DNA of 64,000 bases from Sanderia malayensis (lineage: Eukaryota > Cnidaria > Scyphozoa > Semaeostomeae > Pelagiidae). Made by a program: the position numbers and the translations under genes. The notes below the pieces were generated by a model. The model was not told where the DNA came from and did no database searches. It worked only from the letters and a program-made list of their open reading frames with translations. Where the stretch lies: NCBI GenBank assembly GCA_013076295.1, contig RQOL01000437.1, forward strand, positions 1-64,000. Direction: 5' to 3'. Below are positions 13,346 through 26,995 of the stretch, in pieces. Position 1 is the stretch's first letter; each line of letters opens with the position of its first letter.

Positions 13346-16300
13346 CATAACCTCCCTATTTTGATGAATTCACTCCTTTGATGACTCCCCACTTTTTCCT
13401 GACCTCCCGCTTTCGGTGACTTCCCAATTTTGGTAACTTCCCACTTTTGATGATTTCCTTCTTTTGATGACTACCCGCCTTCTCTTGACTTCTCACTTTT
13501 GATGAATTCCCACCTTTTCTTGACTTCCAACTTTTGATGAGTTCCCACTATTGATGACTTTCCATTTTTGGTGACTTCTCACTTTTCATGACTTCCCTCT
13601 CTTGATGACTTCCAATTTTTTCCTGACATCCCACTTTTTCTTGACTTCCCACTTTTTCTTGACTTCCCACTTTTGATGACTTCCCACTTTTTCCAAGCCT
13701 CCCTATTTTGATGACTTCCCTCTTTTAACAACTCCCCATATTTTCTTGACTTCCCGCTTTTGGTGACTTCCCGCTTTTTTGTGACTTCCCACTTTTGATG
13801 ACTTCCCACTTTTTCTTGACCTCCCACTTTTTCTTGACTTCCCACTTTTTCTTGACTTCCCACTCTTAATGACTTCCCAGTTTTTCTTGAATTCTCACTT
13901 TTGACGACTCCCCACGTTTTCTTGACTTCCCACTCTGGGTGACCTCCCACTTTTTCTTGACTTTCCACTTTTGATGACCTCCCACTTTTTCTTGACTTCC
14001 CACTTTGATGAGTTCCCACTATTGATGACTTTCCATTTTTGGTGACATCCCACTTTTGATGACTTCCCACTTTTTGTTCAATTCTCACTTTTGACGACAT
14101 CCCATTTTTTCTTGACTTCCCACTTTTGATGCTTTGTCACTTTTAATAACTTCCCTTCTTATTTTGACATCTCACTGTTGATGAATTCACACTTTTAGCG
14201 ACTTCCCACTTCTTCTTGACTTCCCACCTTTTCTTGACTTCCCGCAATTTCTTGACTTCCCATTTTTGATGACTTCCCACTTTTCCTTGACTTTCAACTT
14301 TTGATGACCTCCCACTTTTTCTTCACTTCCCACTTTTGATGACTTCCCAGTTTTTCTTGAATTCTCACTTTTGACGACTCCCCACGTTTTCTTGACTTCC
14401 CACTCTGGATGACCTCCCACTTTTTCTTGACCTTCCACTTTTGATGACCACCCACATTTTCTTGACTTCCCATTTTTGATGAGTTCTCACCATTGATGAC
14501 TTTCCATTTTTGGTGACATCCCACTTTTGATGACTTCCCTCTTTTGATGACTTCCCACTTTTTCTTGATTTCCCACTTTTGACGACCTCCCACTTTTTCT
14601 TGACTTCCAACTTTTGATGAGTTCCCACTATTGATGACTTTCCATTTTTGGTGACATCCCACTTTTGATGACTTCCCTCTTTTGACGGCTTCCCACTTTT
14701 TCTTGAAATCCCATCTTTGATAACTTCCCACTATTTCCTGACATACCATTTTTTCTGGACTTCCCACTTTTTCTTGACTTCCCACTTTTGATGACTTCCC
14801 ACTTTTTCTTCAATTCTCACTTTGACGGCATCCCACTTTTTCTTGACTTCCCACTTTTGATGCTTTCTCACTTTTAATAACTTCCCTTGTTATTTTGACA
14901 TCTCACTGTTGATGAATTCACACTTTTAACGACTTCCCACTCTTCTTGACTTCCCACCTTTTCTTCACTTCCCGCAATTTCTTGACTTCCCATTTTTGAT
15001 GACTTCCCACTTTTCCTTGACTTCCACTTTTGATGACCTCCCACTTTTTCTTCACTTCCCACTTTTGATGACTTCCCAGTTTTTCTTGAATTCTCACTTT
15101 TGACGACTCCCCACGTTTTCTTGACTTCCCACTCTGGATGACCTCCCACTTTTTCTTGACTTTCCACTTTTGATGACCACCCACATTTTCTTGACTTCCC
15201 ACTTTTGATGAGTTCTCACCATTGATGACTTTCCATTTTTGGTGACATCCCACTTTTGATGACTTCCCTCTTTTGATGACTTCCCACTTTTTCTTGATTT
15301 CCCACTTTTGACGACCTCCCACTTTTTCTTGACTTCCCACTTTTGATGAGTTCCCACTATTGATGACTTTCCATTTTTGGTGACATCCCACTTTTGATGA
15401 CTTCCCTCTTTTGACGGCTTCCCACTTTTTCTTGAATCCCATCTTTGATAACTTCCCACTATTTCCTGACATCCCATTTTTTCTGGACTTCCCACTTTTT
15501 CTTGACTTCCCACTTTTGATGACTTTCCACTTTTTCTTCAATTCTCACTTTTGACGACATCCCATTTTTTCTTGACTTCCCACTTTTGATGCTTTCTCAC
15601 TTTTAATAACTTCCCTTCTTATTTTGACATGTCCCTGTTGTTGAATTCACACTTTTAGCGACTTCCCACTTCTTCTTGACTTCCCACCTTTTCTTGACTT
15701 CCCGCAATTTCTTGACATCCCATTTTTGATGACTTCCCACTTTTTCTTGACGTCCCTCTTTTGATGACTTCCCATTTTTTCTTGATTTCCCACTTTTAAT
15801 GAGTTCCCACTATTGATGACTTCCACCTTTGATGACTTCCCACTTTTGATGACTTCCCACTTTTTCTTGGTTTTCCGCTTTCGGTGACTTCCCACTTTTG
15901 ATGCCTTCTCACTTTTAATAACTTCCCTTGTTATTTTGACATCTCACTGTTGATGAATTCACACTTTAACGACTTCCCACTTCTTCTTGACTTCCCACCT
16001 TTTCTTGACGTCCCACTTTTGATGACTTTCCACTTTTCTTGATTTCCCACTTTTGATGAGTTCCCACTATTGATGACTTCCCACCTTTTCCTGACATCCC
16101 ACTTTTTCTTGACTTCCCACTTTTTCTTGACTTCCCATCTTTGATGACTTCCCACTTTTTCTAGATTTGCCATTTTTGGTGACTTCCCACTATTGATAAC
16201 CTCCCACTTTTGATGAATTCCCTCTATTGATGACTTTCCATTTTTGGTGACTTCTCACTTTTGATGACTTCCCTCTTTTGATGACTTCCCATTTTTCCTG

Positions 16301-16454
16301 ACATCCCACTTTTTCTTGACTTCCCACTTTTTCTTGACTTCCCACTTTTGATGACTTCCCACTTTTGATTACTTCCCACTTTATCCTGACTTCTCACTTT
16401 TGATGACTTCCCATTTTGGTTGACATTCCACTTTTTCTTGACTTCCCAATTTTT
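13346..16454. repeat. Higher-order unit, about 3.11 kb, third of the series
   Basis: The unit lies between CATAACCTCC at 13346 and 16455, a spacing of 3,109 bp. It contains GAATTCACAC landmarks at 14183, 14914, 15643 and 15955. The block 14183-14913 closely matches the one at 4861 (9,322 bp offset). The block starting at 14914 has several one-base losses, such as CCCACTCTTCTTGAC near 14937. Confidence 0.8.
14183..14913. repeat. 731-bp higher-order block, near-copy of 4861-5592
   Basis: The landmark spacing is 731 bp. The order of variants is the same as at 4861-5592, including CTTGACCTTCCAC and CTTGACATACCATTTTTTC, so the two copies 9.3 kb apart are closer to each other than to the block immediately downstream at 14914. 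A one-base loss and a substitution near 14820 (TTTGACGGCATCCC) separate them. Confidence 0.82.
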
Positions 16455-19400
16455 CATAACCTCCCTATTTTGATGAATTCACTCCTTTGATGACTCCCCA
16501 CTTTTTCCTGACCTCCCGCTTTCGGTGACTTCCCAATTTTGGTAACTTCCCACTTTTGATGATTTCCTTCTTTTGATGACTACCCGCCTTCTCTTGACTT
16601 CTCACTTTTGATGAATTCCCACCTTTTCTTGACTTCCAACTTTTGATGAGTTCCCACTATTGATGACTTTCCATTTTTGGTGACTTCTCACTTTTCATGA
16701 CTTCCCTCTTTTGATGACTTCCAATTTTTTCCTGACATCCCACTTTTCTTGACTTCCCACTTTTTCTTGACTTCCCACTTTTGATGACTTCCCACTTTTT
16801 CCAAGCCTCCCTATTTTGATGACTTCCCTCTTTTAACAACTCCCCATATTTTTTTGACTTCCCGCTTTTGGTGACTTCCCGCTTTTTTGTGACTTCCCAC
16901 TTTTGATGACTTCCCACTTTTTCTTGACTTCCCACTTTTTCTTGACTTCCCACTTTTTCTTGACTTCCCACTCTTCATGACTTCCCAGTTTTTCTTGAAT
17001 TCTCACTTTTGACGACTCCCCACGTTTTCTTGACTTCCCACTCTGGGTGACCTCCCACTTTTTCTTGACTTTCCACTTTTGATGACCTCCCACTTTTTCT
17101 TGACTTCCCACTTTGATGAGTTCCCACTATTGATTACTTTCCATTTTTGGTGACATCCCACTTTTGATGACTTCCCTCTTTTGACGGCTTCCCACTTTTT
17201 CTTGAATTCCCATCTTTAATAACTTCCCACTATTTCCTGACATCCCATTTTCTCTGGACTTCCCAATTTTTCTTGACTTCCCACTTTTGATGACTTCCAC
17301 TTTTTCTTCAATTCTCACTTTTGACGACATCCCACTTTTTCTTGACTTCCCATTTTGATGCTTTCTCACTTTTAATAACTTTCCTTCTTATTTTGACATC
17401 TCACTGTTGTTGAATTCACACTTTTAACGACTTCCCACTTCTTCTTGACTTCCCACCTTTTCTTGACTTCCCGCAATTTCTTGACTTCCCATTTTTGATG
17501 ATTTCCCACTTTTTCTTGACGTCCCTCTTTTGATGACTTCCCATTTTTTCTTGATTTCCCACTTTCAATGAGTTCCCGCTATTGATGACTTCCACCTTTG
17601 ATGACTTCCCACTTTTGATGACCTCCCACTTTTTCTTGGTTTTCCGCTTTCGGTGACTTCCCTCTTTTGATGACTTCCCTTTTTTCCTGACATCCCACTT
17701 TTTCTTGACTCCCCCCTTTTTCTTGACTTCCCACTTTTAATGACTTCCCACTTTTGATTACTTCCCACTTTATCTTCACTTCTCACTTTTGATGACTTCC
17801 CATATTGGATGACTTCCCACTTTTTCTTGACCTCCCACTTTTTCTTGACTTCCCACTTTTGGTGAGTTCCCACTATTTCCTGACATCCCATTTTTTCTGG
17901 ACTTCCCACTTTTGATGGCTTCCCTCTTTTGACAACTTCCCACTTTTTCTTGACTTCCCACCTTTGATGACTTCCCACTTTTTCTTGACATCCCACTTTT
18001 TCTTGATTTCCCACTTTTTCTTGACTTCCCACTTTTGATGACTTCCCACTTTTTCTTGAATTCTCACTTTTGACGACGTCCCACTTTTTCTTGATTTCCC
18101 ACTTTTGATGCCTTCTCACTTTTAATAACTTCCCTTGTTATTTTGACATCTCACTGTTGATGAATTCACACTTTTAACGACTTCCCACTTCTTCTTCACT
18201 TCCCACCTTTGATGACTTCCCACTTCTTCTAGATTTGCCATTTTTGGTGACTTCCCACTTTTGATGACCTCCCACTTTTGATGAATTCCCACTTTTTCTT
18301 GACTTTCCACTTTTGATGACCTCCCACTTTTTCTTGACTTCCCACTTTTGATGACTTCCCAGTTTTTCTTGAATTCTCACTTTTGACGACTCCCCACGTT
18401 TTCTTGACTTCCCACTCTGGATGACCTCCCACTTTTTCTTGACTTTCCACTTTTGATGACCTCCACTTTTTCTTGACTTCCCTTTTGATGAGTTCCCACT
18501 ATTGATGACTTTCCATTTTTGGTGACATCCTACTTTTGATGACTTCCCTCTTTTGATGACTTCCCACTTTTTCTTGATTTCCCACTTTTAATGAGTTCCC
18601 ACTATTGATGACTTCCACCTTTGATGACTTCCCACTTTTGATGACTTCCACTTTTTCTTGGTTTTCCGCTTTCGGTGACTTCCCACTTTTGATGCCTTCT
18701 CACTTTGAATAACTTCCCTTATTATTTTGACATCTCACTGTTGATGAATTCACACTTTTAACGACTTCCCACTTCTTCTTGACTTCCCACCTTTTTTGAC
18801 TTCCCGCAATTTCTTGACTTCCCATTTTTGATGACTTCCCACTTTTTCTTGACGTCCCACTTTTTGATGACTTCCCACTTTTTCTTGATTTCCCACTTTT
18901 GATGAGTTCCCACTATTGATGACTTCCACCTTTTCCTGATATCCCACTTTTCTTGACTTCCCACTTTTTCTTGACTTCCCACTTTTAATGACTTCCCAAT
19001 TTTGGTAACTTCCCACTTTTGATGATTTCTTCTTTTGATGACTTCCGCCTTCTCTTGACTTCCACTTTTGATGACCTCCCATGTTTTCTTCACTTCCCAC
19101 TTTTTCTTGAGATCCCACGTTTTCTTGACCTCCACTTTTTTTTTCTTCCCACTTTTGGTGAGTGCCACTATTGATGACTTCTCATTTTCGGTGACTTCCC
19201 ACTTTTTCTTTTCTTCCCACTTTTGGTGAGTTCCCACTATTGATGACTTCTCATTTTCGGTGACTTCCCACTTTTTATGACTTCCAATTTTGAGGACTTC
19301 TCACTTTTTTCTGACTTCCCACTTTTTTTGACTTCCTGCATTTTCTTGACTTCCCATTTTTGATGATTTCCCACTTTTTCTTGACTTCCCACTTTTTCCT

Positions 19401-22400
19401 AGCCTCGCTATTTGATGACTTCCCTCTTTTAACAACTCCACATATTTTCTTGACTTCCCGCTTTTGGTGACTTCCCGCTTTTTTGTGACTTCCCACTTTT
19501 GATGACTTCCACTTTTTCTTGATTTCCCACTTTTTTCTTGACTTGCCACTTTTGATGACTTCCCAGTTTTTCTTGAATTCTCACTTTTGACGACTCCCCA
19601 CGTTTTCTTGACTTCCCACTCTGGATGACCTCCCACTTTTTCTTGACTTTCCACTTTTATGACCTCCCACTTTTCTTGACTTCCCACTTTTGATGAGTTC
19701 CCACTATTGATGACTTTCCATTTTTGGTGACATCCCACTTTCGATGACTTCCCTCTTTTGACGGCTTTTCACTTTTTCTTGAATTTCCATCTTTGATAAC
19801 TTCCCACTATTTCCTGACATCCCATTTTTTCTGGACTTCCCACTTTTTCTTTACTTCCCACTTTTGATGACTTCCCACTTTTTCTACAATTCTCACTTTT
19901 GACGACATCCCACTTTTTCTTGACTTCCCACTTTTGATGCTTTCTCACTTTTAATAACTTCCCTTCTTATTTTGACATCTCACTGTTGTTGAATTCACAC
20001 TTTTAACGACTTCCCACTTCTTCTTGACTTCCCACCTTTTCTTGACTTCCCGAAATTTCTTGATTTCCCATTTTTGATGACTTCCCACTTTTTCTTGACG
20101 TCCCTCTTTTGATGACTTCCAGTTTTTTCTTGATTTCCTACTTTTAATGAGTTCCCACTATTGATGACTTCCACTTTGATGACTTCCCACTTTTGATGAC
20201 TTCCCACTTTTTCTTGGTTTTCCGCTTTCGGTGACTTCCCACTTCTGATGCCATCTCACTTTTAATAACTTCCCTTGCTATTTTGACATCTCACTGTTGA
20301 TGAATTCACACTTTTAACGACTTCCCACTTCTTCTTGACTTCCCACCTTTTCTTGACTTCCCGCAATTTCTTGACTTCCCATTTTTGATGACTTCCCACT
20401 TTCTCTTGACGTCCCACTTTTGATGACTTCCCACTTTTTCTTGATTTCCCACTTTTGATGAGTTCTCACTATTGATGACTTCCACCTTTTCCTGACATCC
20501 CACTTTTTCTTGACTTCCCACTTTTTCTTGACTTCCCACTTTTGATGACTTCCCAATTTTGGTAACTTCCCACTTTTGATGATTTCCTTCTTTTGATGAC
20601 TACCCGCCTTCTCTTGACTTCCCACTTTTGATGACCTCCCATGTTTTCTTGACTTCCCACTTTTTCTTGAGTTCCCACGTTTTCTTGACCTCCCACTTTT
20701 TTTTTCTTCCCACTTTTGGTGACTTCCCACTATTGATGACTTCTCATTTTCGGTGACTTCCCACTTTTTCTTTTCTTCCCACTTTTGGTGAGTTCCCACT
20801 ATTGATGACTTCTCATTTTCGGTGACTTCCCACTTTTTATGACTTCCCAATTTTGAGGACTTCTCACTTTTTTCTGACTTCCCACTTTTTTTTGACTTCC
20901 TGCATTTTCTTGACTTCCCATTTTTGATGATTTCCCACTTTTTCTTGACTTCCCACTTTTTCTTAGCCTCCCTATTTTGATGACTTCCCTCTTTTAACAA
21001 CTCCCCATATTTTCTTGACTTCCCGCTTTTGGTGACTTCCCGCTTTTTTGTGACTTCCCACTTTTGATGACTTCCCACTTTTTCTTGACTTCCCACTTTT
21101 TCTTGACTTCCCACTTTTGATGACTTCCCACTTTTTCTTGACTTCCCACTTTTGATGAGTTCCCACTATTGATGACTTTCCAATTTTGGTGACTTCTCAC
21201 TTTTGATGACTTCCCTCTTTTGATGACTTCCCATTTTTTCCTGACATCCCACTTTTTCTTGACTTCCCACTTTTTCTTGACTTCCCACTTTTGATGACTT
21301 CCCACTTTTTCTTGACTTCCCACTTTTTCTTGACTTCCCACTTTTGATGACTTCCCACTTTTGATTACTTCCCACTCTCTCCTGACTTCTCACTTTTGAT
21401 GACTTCCCATTTTGGTTGACATTCCACTTTATCTTGACTTCCCAATTTTTCATAACCTCCCTATTTTGATGAATTCACTCGTTTGATGACTCCCCACTTT
21501 TTCCTGACCTCCCGCTTTCGGTGACTTCCCAATTTCGGTAACTTCCCACTTTTGATGATTTCCTTCTTTTGATGACTACCCGCTTTCTCTTGGCTTCTCA
21601 CTTTTGATGAATTCCCACCTTTTCTTGACTTCCAACTTTTGATGAGTTCCCACTATTGATGACTTTCCATTTTTGGTGACTTCTCACTTTTGATGACTTC
21701 CCTCTTTTGATGACTTCCAATTTTTTCCTGACATCCCACTTTTTCTTGACTTCCCACTTTTTCTTGACTTCCCACTTTTGATGACTTCCCACTTTTGATT
21801 ACTTCCCACTTTTGATTACTTCCCACTTTATCTTGACTTCTCACTTTTGATGACTTCCCATTTTGGATGACTTTCAACTTTTTCTTGACTTCCCAATTTT
21901 TCATAACCTCCCTATTTTGATGAATTCACTCTTTTGATGACTCCCGACTTTTTCCTGACCTCCCGCTTTCGGTGACTTCCAAATTTTGGTAACTTCCCAC
22001 TTTTGGTGACCTCCCATGTTTTCTTGACTTCCCACTTTTTCTTGAGTTCCCACGTTTTCTTGACCTCCCACTTTTTCTTTTCTTCCCAATTTTGGTGAGT
22101 TCCCACTATTGGTGACTTCTCATTTTCGGTGACTTCCCACTTTATGTGACTTCCCACTTTTGGTGAGTTCCCACTATTGATGACTTCTCATTTTCGGTGA
22201 CTTCCCACTTTTTATGACTTCCCAATTTTGAGGACTTCTCACTTTTTTCTGACTTCCGACTTTTTTTTGACTTCCTGCATTTTCTTGACTTCCCATTTTT
22301 GATGATTTCCCACGTTTTCTTGACTTCCCACATTTTCCTAGCCTCCCTATTTTGATGACTTCCTCTTTTAACAACTCCCATATTTTCTTGACTTCCCGCT

Positions 22401-23169
22401 TTTGGTGACTTCCCGCTTTTTTGTGACTTCCCACTTTTGATGACTTCCACTTTTTCTTGACTTCCCACTTTTTCTTGACTTCCCACTTTTTCTTGACTTC
22501 CCACTTTTCATGACTTCCCAGTTTTTCTTGAATTCTCACTTTTGACGACTCCCCACGTTTTCTTGACTTCCCACTCTGGATGACCTCCCACTTTTTCTTG
22601 ACTTTCCACTTTTGATGACCTCCCACTTTTTCTTGACTTCCCACTTTGATGAGTTCCCACTATTGATGACTTTCCATTTTTGGTGACATCCCACTTTTGA
22701 TGACCTCCCTCTTTTGACGGCTTCCCACTTTTTCTTGAATTCCCATCTTTAATAACTTCCCACTATTTCCTGACATCCCATTTTCTCTGGACTTCCCACT
22801 TTTTCTTGACTTCCCACTTTTGATGACTTCCACTTTTTCTTCAATTCTCACTTTTGACGACATCCCACTTTTTCTTGACTTCCCACTTTTGATGCTTTCT
22901 CACTTTTAATAACTTCCCTTCTTATTTTGACATCTCACTGTTGTTGAATTCACACTTTTAACGACTTCCCACTTCTTCTTGACTTCCCACCTTTTCTTGA
23001 CTTCCCGCAATTTCTTGACTTCCCATTTTTGATGATTTCCCACTTTTTCTTGACGTCCCTCTTTTGATGACTTCCCATTTTTTCTTGATTTCCCATTTTC
23101 AATGAGTTCCCGCTATTGATGACTTCCACCTTTGATGACTTCCCACTTTTGATGACTTCCCACTTTTTC
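16455..23169. repeat. Mixed higher-order region with two changes of block type
   Basis: This stretch is wholly satellite. From 16455 to about 17.4 kb it continues the preceding series. At 17.6-18.1 kb a new segment type appears (GACAACTTCCCAC near 17930, GACGACGTCCCAC near 18075) that returns at 23.1-24.3 kb. At 18.1-20.3 kb the AGATTTGCC landmark (18231) and the GACTTCCTGCATTTTC variant appear. At 20.7-20.85 kb two copies of a 69-bp TTCTTTTCTTCCCAC segment stand in tandem. CATAACCTCC recurs at 21451 and 21902. Several one-base indels occur at 18.45-19.45 kb. No gene or unique DNA is seen. Confidence 0.85.
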
Positions 23170-23551
23170 TTGGCTTTCCGCTTTCGGTGACTTCCCTCTT
23201 TTGATGACTTCCCTTTTTTCCTGACATCCCACTTTTTCTTGACTCCCACCTTTTTCTTGACTTCCCACTTTTAATGACTTCCCACTTTTGATTACTTCCC
23301 ACTTTATCTTCATTTCTCACTTTTGATGACTTCCCACTTTTGATGACTTCCCACTTTTTCTTGGCTTTCCGCTTTCGGTGACTTCCCTCTTTTGATGACT
23401 TCCCTTTTTTGCTGACATCCCACTTTTTCTTGACTCCCCCCTTTTTCTTGACTTCCCACTTTTAATGACTTTCCACTTTTGATTACTTCCCACTTTATCT
23501 TCATTTCTCACTTTTGATGACTTCCCATGTTGGATGACTTCCCACTTTTTC
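23170..23551. repeat. 191-bp local tandem duplication
   Basis: The landmark TTGGCTTTCCGCTTTCGG occurs at 23170 and again at 23361, 191 bp apart, followed in both by the same series: CCTTTTTTCCTGACATC (with a CTG to GCTG change in the second), the CTTGACTCCC variants, TTTTAATGACTT and ATCTTCATTTCTCAC. The related segment near 17639 has only one copy, so the duplication is local. The second copy may be slightly shorter than the first. Confidence 0.8.
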
Positions 23552-23734
23552 TTGACCTCCCACTTTTTCTTTACTTCCGACTTTTGGTGAGTTCCCACTA
23601 TTTCCTGACATCCCATTTTTTCTGGACTTCCCACTTTTGATGGCTTCCCTCTTTTGACAACTTCCCACTTTTTCTTGACTTCCCACCTTTGATGACTTCC
23701 CACTTTTTCTTGACTTCCCGCTTTCGATGACATC

Positions 23735-23785
23735 CCACTTTTTTTTGTCCTGCTAATTTTTCTTGACTTTTGATGACGTCCCACG
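23735..23785. repeat. Disrupted monomer patch
   Basis: The regular monomer breaks down here: an eight-T run is followed by GTCCTGCTAATTTTTCTTG, then directly by ACTTTTGATGACGTCCC with no normal TTCCCAC core between. I saw no second copy of the GTCCTGCTAA string in the window. It looks like a degenerate junction of earlier rearrangements rather than inserted foreign DNA, because recognisable monomer fragments lie on both sides. Confidence 0.65.
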
Positions 23786-24158
23786 TTTTCTGGACTTCCC
23801 ACTCTGGATGACCTCCCAATTTTTCTTGACTTTCCACTTTTTCTTGCCTTCCAACTTTTGATGACTTCCCACTTTTGATGACTTCCCACTTTGTCTTGAC
23901 TTCCCACTTTTGTCGACTTCTCATTTTTGATGACCTCCCACTTTTGATGACCTCCCACATTTTCTTGACTTCCCGCTTTCAGTGACTTCCCACTTTTTCT
24001 TGACTTCCCACTTTTGATGAGTTCCCACTATTGATGACGTTCCATTTTTGGTGACATCCCACTTTTGATAACTTCCCTCTTTTGACGACTTCCCACTTTT
24101 TCTTGAATTCCCATCTTTGATGACTTCCCACCTTTTCCTGACATCCCACTTTTTCTTG

Positions 24159-26995
24159 ATTTCCCACTTTTTCTTGACTTCCCACTTTTGATGACTTCCC
24201 ACTTTTTCTTGAATTCTCACTTTTGACGACGTCCCACTTTTTCTTGATTTCCCACTTTTGATGCCTTCTCACTTTTAATAACTTCCCTTGTTATTTTGAC
24301 ATCTCACTGTTGATGAATTCACACTTTTAACGACTTCCCACTTCTTCTTCACTTCCCACCTTTGATGACTTCCCACTTCTTCTAGATTTGCCATTTTTGG
24401 TGACTTCCCACTTTTGATGACCTCCCACTTTTGATGAATTCCCACTTTTTCTTGACTTTCCACTTTTGATGACCTCCCACTTTTTTTTGACTTCCCACAT
24501 TTGATGACTTCCCAGTTTTTCTTGAATTCTCACTTTTGACGACTCCCCACGTTTTCTTGACTTCCCACTCTGGATGACCTCCCACTTTTTCTTGACTTTC
24601 CACTTTTGATGACCTCCCACTTTTTCTTGACTTCCCACTTTTGATGAGTTCCCACTATTGATGACTTTCCATTTTTGGTGACATCCTACTTTTGATGACT
24701 TCCCTCTTTTGATGACTTCCCACTTTTTCTTGATTTCCCACTTTTAATGAGTTCCCACTATTGATGACTTCCACCTTTGATGACTTCCCACTTTTGATGA
24801 CTTCCCACTTTTTCTTGGTTTTCCGCTTTCGGTGACTTCCCACTTTTGATGCCTTCTCACTTTGAATAACTTCCCTTGTTATTTTGACATCTCACTGTTG
24901 ATGAATTCACACTTTTAACGACTTCCCACTTCTTCTTGACTTCCCACCTTTTCTTAACTTCCCGCAATTTCTTGACTTCCCATTTTTGATGACTTCCCAC
25001 TTTTTCTTGACGTCCCACTTTTGATGACTTCCCACTTTTTCTTGATTTCCCACTTTTGATGAGTTCCCACTATTGATGACTTCCACCTTTTCCTGATATC
25101 CCACTTTTTCTTGACTTCCCACTTTTTCTTGACTTCCCACTTTTAATGACTTCCCAATTTTGGTAACTTCCCACTTTTGATGATTTCCTTCTTTTGATGA
25201 CTTCCCGCCTTCTCTTGACTTCCCACTTTTGATGACCTCCCATGTTTTCTTCACTTCCCACTTTTTCTTGAGTTCCCACGTTTTCTTGACCTCCCACTTT
25301 TTCTTTTCTTCCCACTTTTGGTGAGTTGCCACTATTGATGACTTCTCATTTTCGGTGACCTCCCACTTTTTCTTTTCTTCCCACTTTTGGTGAGTTGCCA
25401 CTATTGATGACTTCCCACTTTTTTTTGACTTCCTGTATTTTCTTGACTTCCATTTTTGATGATTTCCCACTTTTTCTTGACTTCCCACTTTTTCCTAGCC
25501 TCGCTATTTTGATGACTTCCCTCTTTTAACAACTCCACATATTTCTTGACTTCCCGCTTTTGGTGACTTCCCGCTTTTTTGTGACTTCCCACTTTTTATG
25601 ACTTCCCAATTTTGAGGACTTCTCACTTTTTTCTGACTTCCCACTTTTTTTTGACTTCCTGTATTTTCTTGACTTCCCATTTTTGATGATTTCCCACTTT
25701 TTCTTGACTTCCCACTTTTTCCTAGCCTCGCTATTTTGATGACTTCCCTCTTTTAACAACTCCACATATTTTCTTGACTTCCCGCTTTTGGTGACTTCCC
25801 GCTTTTTTGTGACTTCCCACTTTTGATGACTTCCCACTTTTTCTTGATTTCCCACTTTTTCTTGACTTGCCACTTTTGATGACTTCCCAGTTTTTCTTGA
25901 ATTCTCACTTTTGACGACTCCCCACGTTTTCTTGACTTCCCACTCTGGATGACCTCCCACTTTTTCTTGACTTTCCACTTTTATGACCTCCCACTTTTTC
26001 TTGACTTCCCACTTTTGATGAGTTCCCACTATTGATGACCTTCCATTTTTGGTGACATCCCACTTTCGATGACTTCCCTCTTTTGACGGCTTCCCACTTT
26101 TTCTTGAATTTCCATCTTTGATAACTTCCCACTATTTCCTGACATCCCATTTTTTCTGGACTTCCCACTTTTTCTTTACTTCCCACTTTTGATGACTTCC
26201 CACTTTTTCTACAATTCTCACTTTTGACGACATCCCACTTTTTCTTGACTTCCCACTTTTGATGCTTTCTCACTTTTAATAACTTCCCTTCTTACTTTGG
26301 CATCTCACTGTTGTTGAATTCACACTTTTAACGACTTCCCACTTCTTCTTGACTTCCCCCCTTTTCTTGACTTCCCGAAATTTCTTGATTTCCCATTTTT
26401 GATGACTTCCCACTTTTTCTTGACGTCCCTCTTTTGATGACTTCCAGTTTTTTCTTGATTTCCTACTTTTAATGAGTTCCCACTATTGATGACTTCCACC
26501 TTTGATGACTTCCCACTTTTGATGACTTCCCACTTTTTCTTGGTTTTCCGCTTCCGGTGACTTCCCACTTCTGATGCCATCTCACTTTTAATAACTTCCC
26601 TTGCTATTTTGACTTCTCACTGTTGATGAATTCACACTTTTAACGACTTCCCACTTCTTCTTGACTTCCCACCTTTTCTTGACTTCCCGCAATTTCTTGA
26701 CTTCTCATTTTTGATGACTTCCCACTTTTTCTTGACGTCCCACTTTTGATGACTTCCCACTTTTTCTTGATTTCCCACTTTTGATGAGTTCTCACTATTG
26801 ATGACTTCCACTTTTTCCTGACATCCCACTTTTTCTTGACTTCCCACTTTTTCTTGACTTCCCACTTTTGATGACTTCCCAATTTTGGTAACTTCCCACT
26901 TTTGATGATTTCCTTCTTTTGATGACTACCCGCCTTCTCTTGACTTCCCACTTTTGATGACCTCCCATGTTTTCTTGACTTCCCACTTTTTCTTG
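24159..26995. repeat. 2.84-kb tandem duplication, copy 1
   Basis: The sequence from 24159 recurs from 26996 with an offset of 2,836-2,838 bp measured at several landmarks (AGATTTGCC 24384 and about 27220; TTTCCTGACA 26814 and 29651; GACTACCCGCC 24-bp-context 26924 and 29760). Copy 1 ends inside a TTTTTCTTGA monomer, where it switches from the expected GAGTTCCCACG continuation to ATTTCCCACTTTTTCTTG. The two breakpoints share the monomer sequence CCCACTTTTTCTTGA, as expected for unequal exchange or slippage between repeats. Confidence 0.9.

Noticed and set aside
23735..23785. Inserted mobile element fragment at the disrupted patch
   Set aside because: It is only about 50 bp, with recognisable monomer pieces on both sides and no terminal repeats or target-site duplication.
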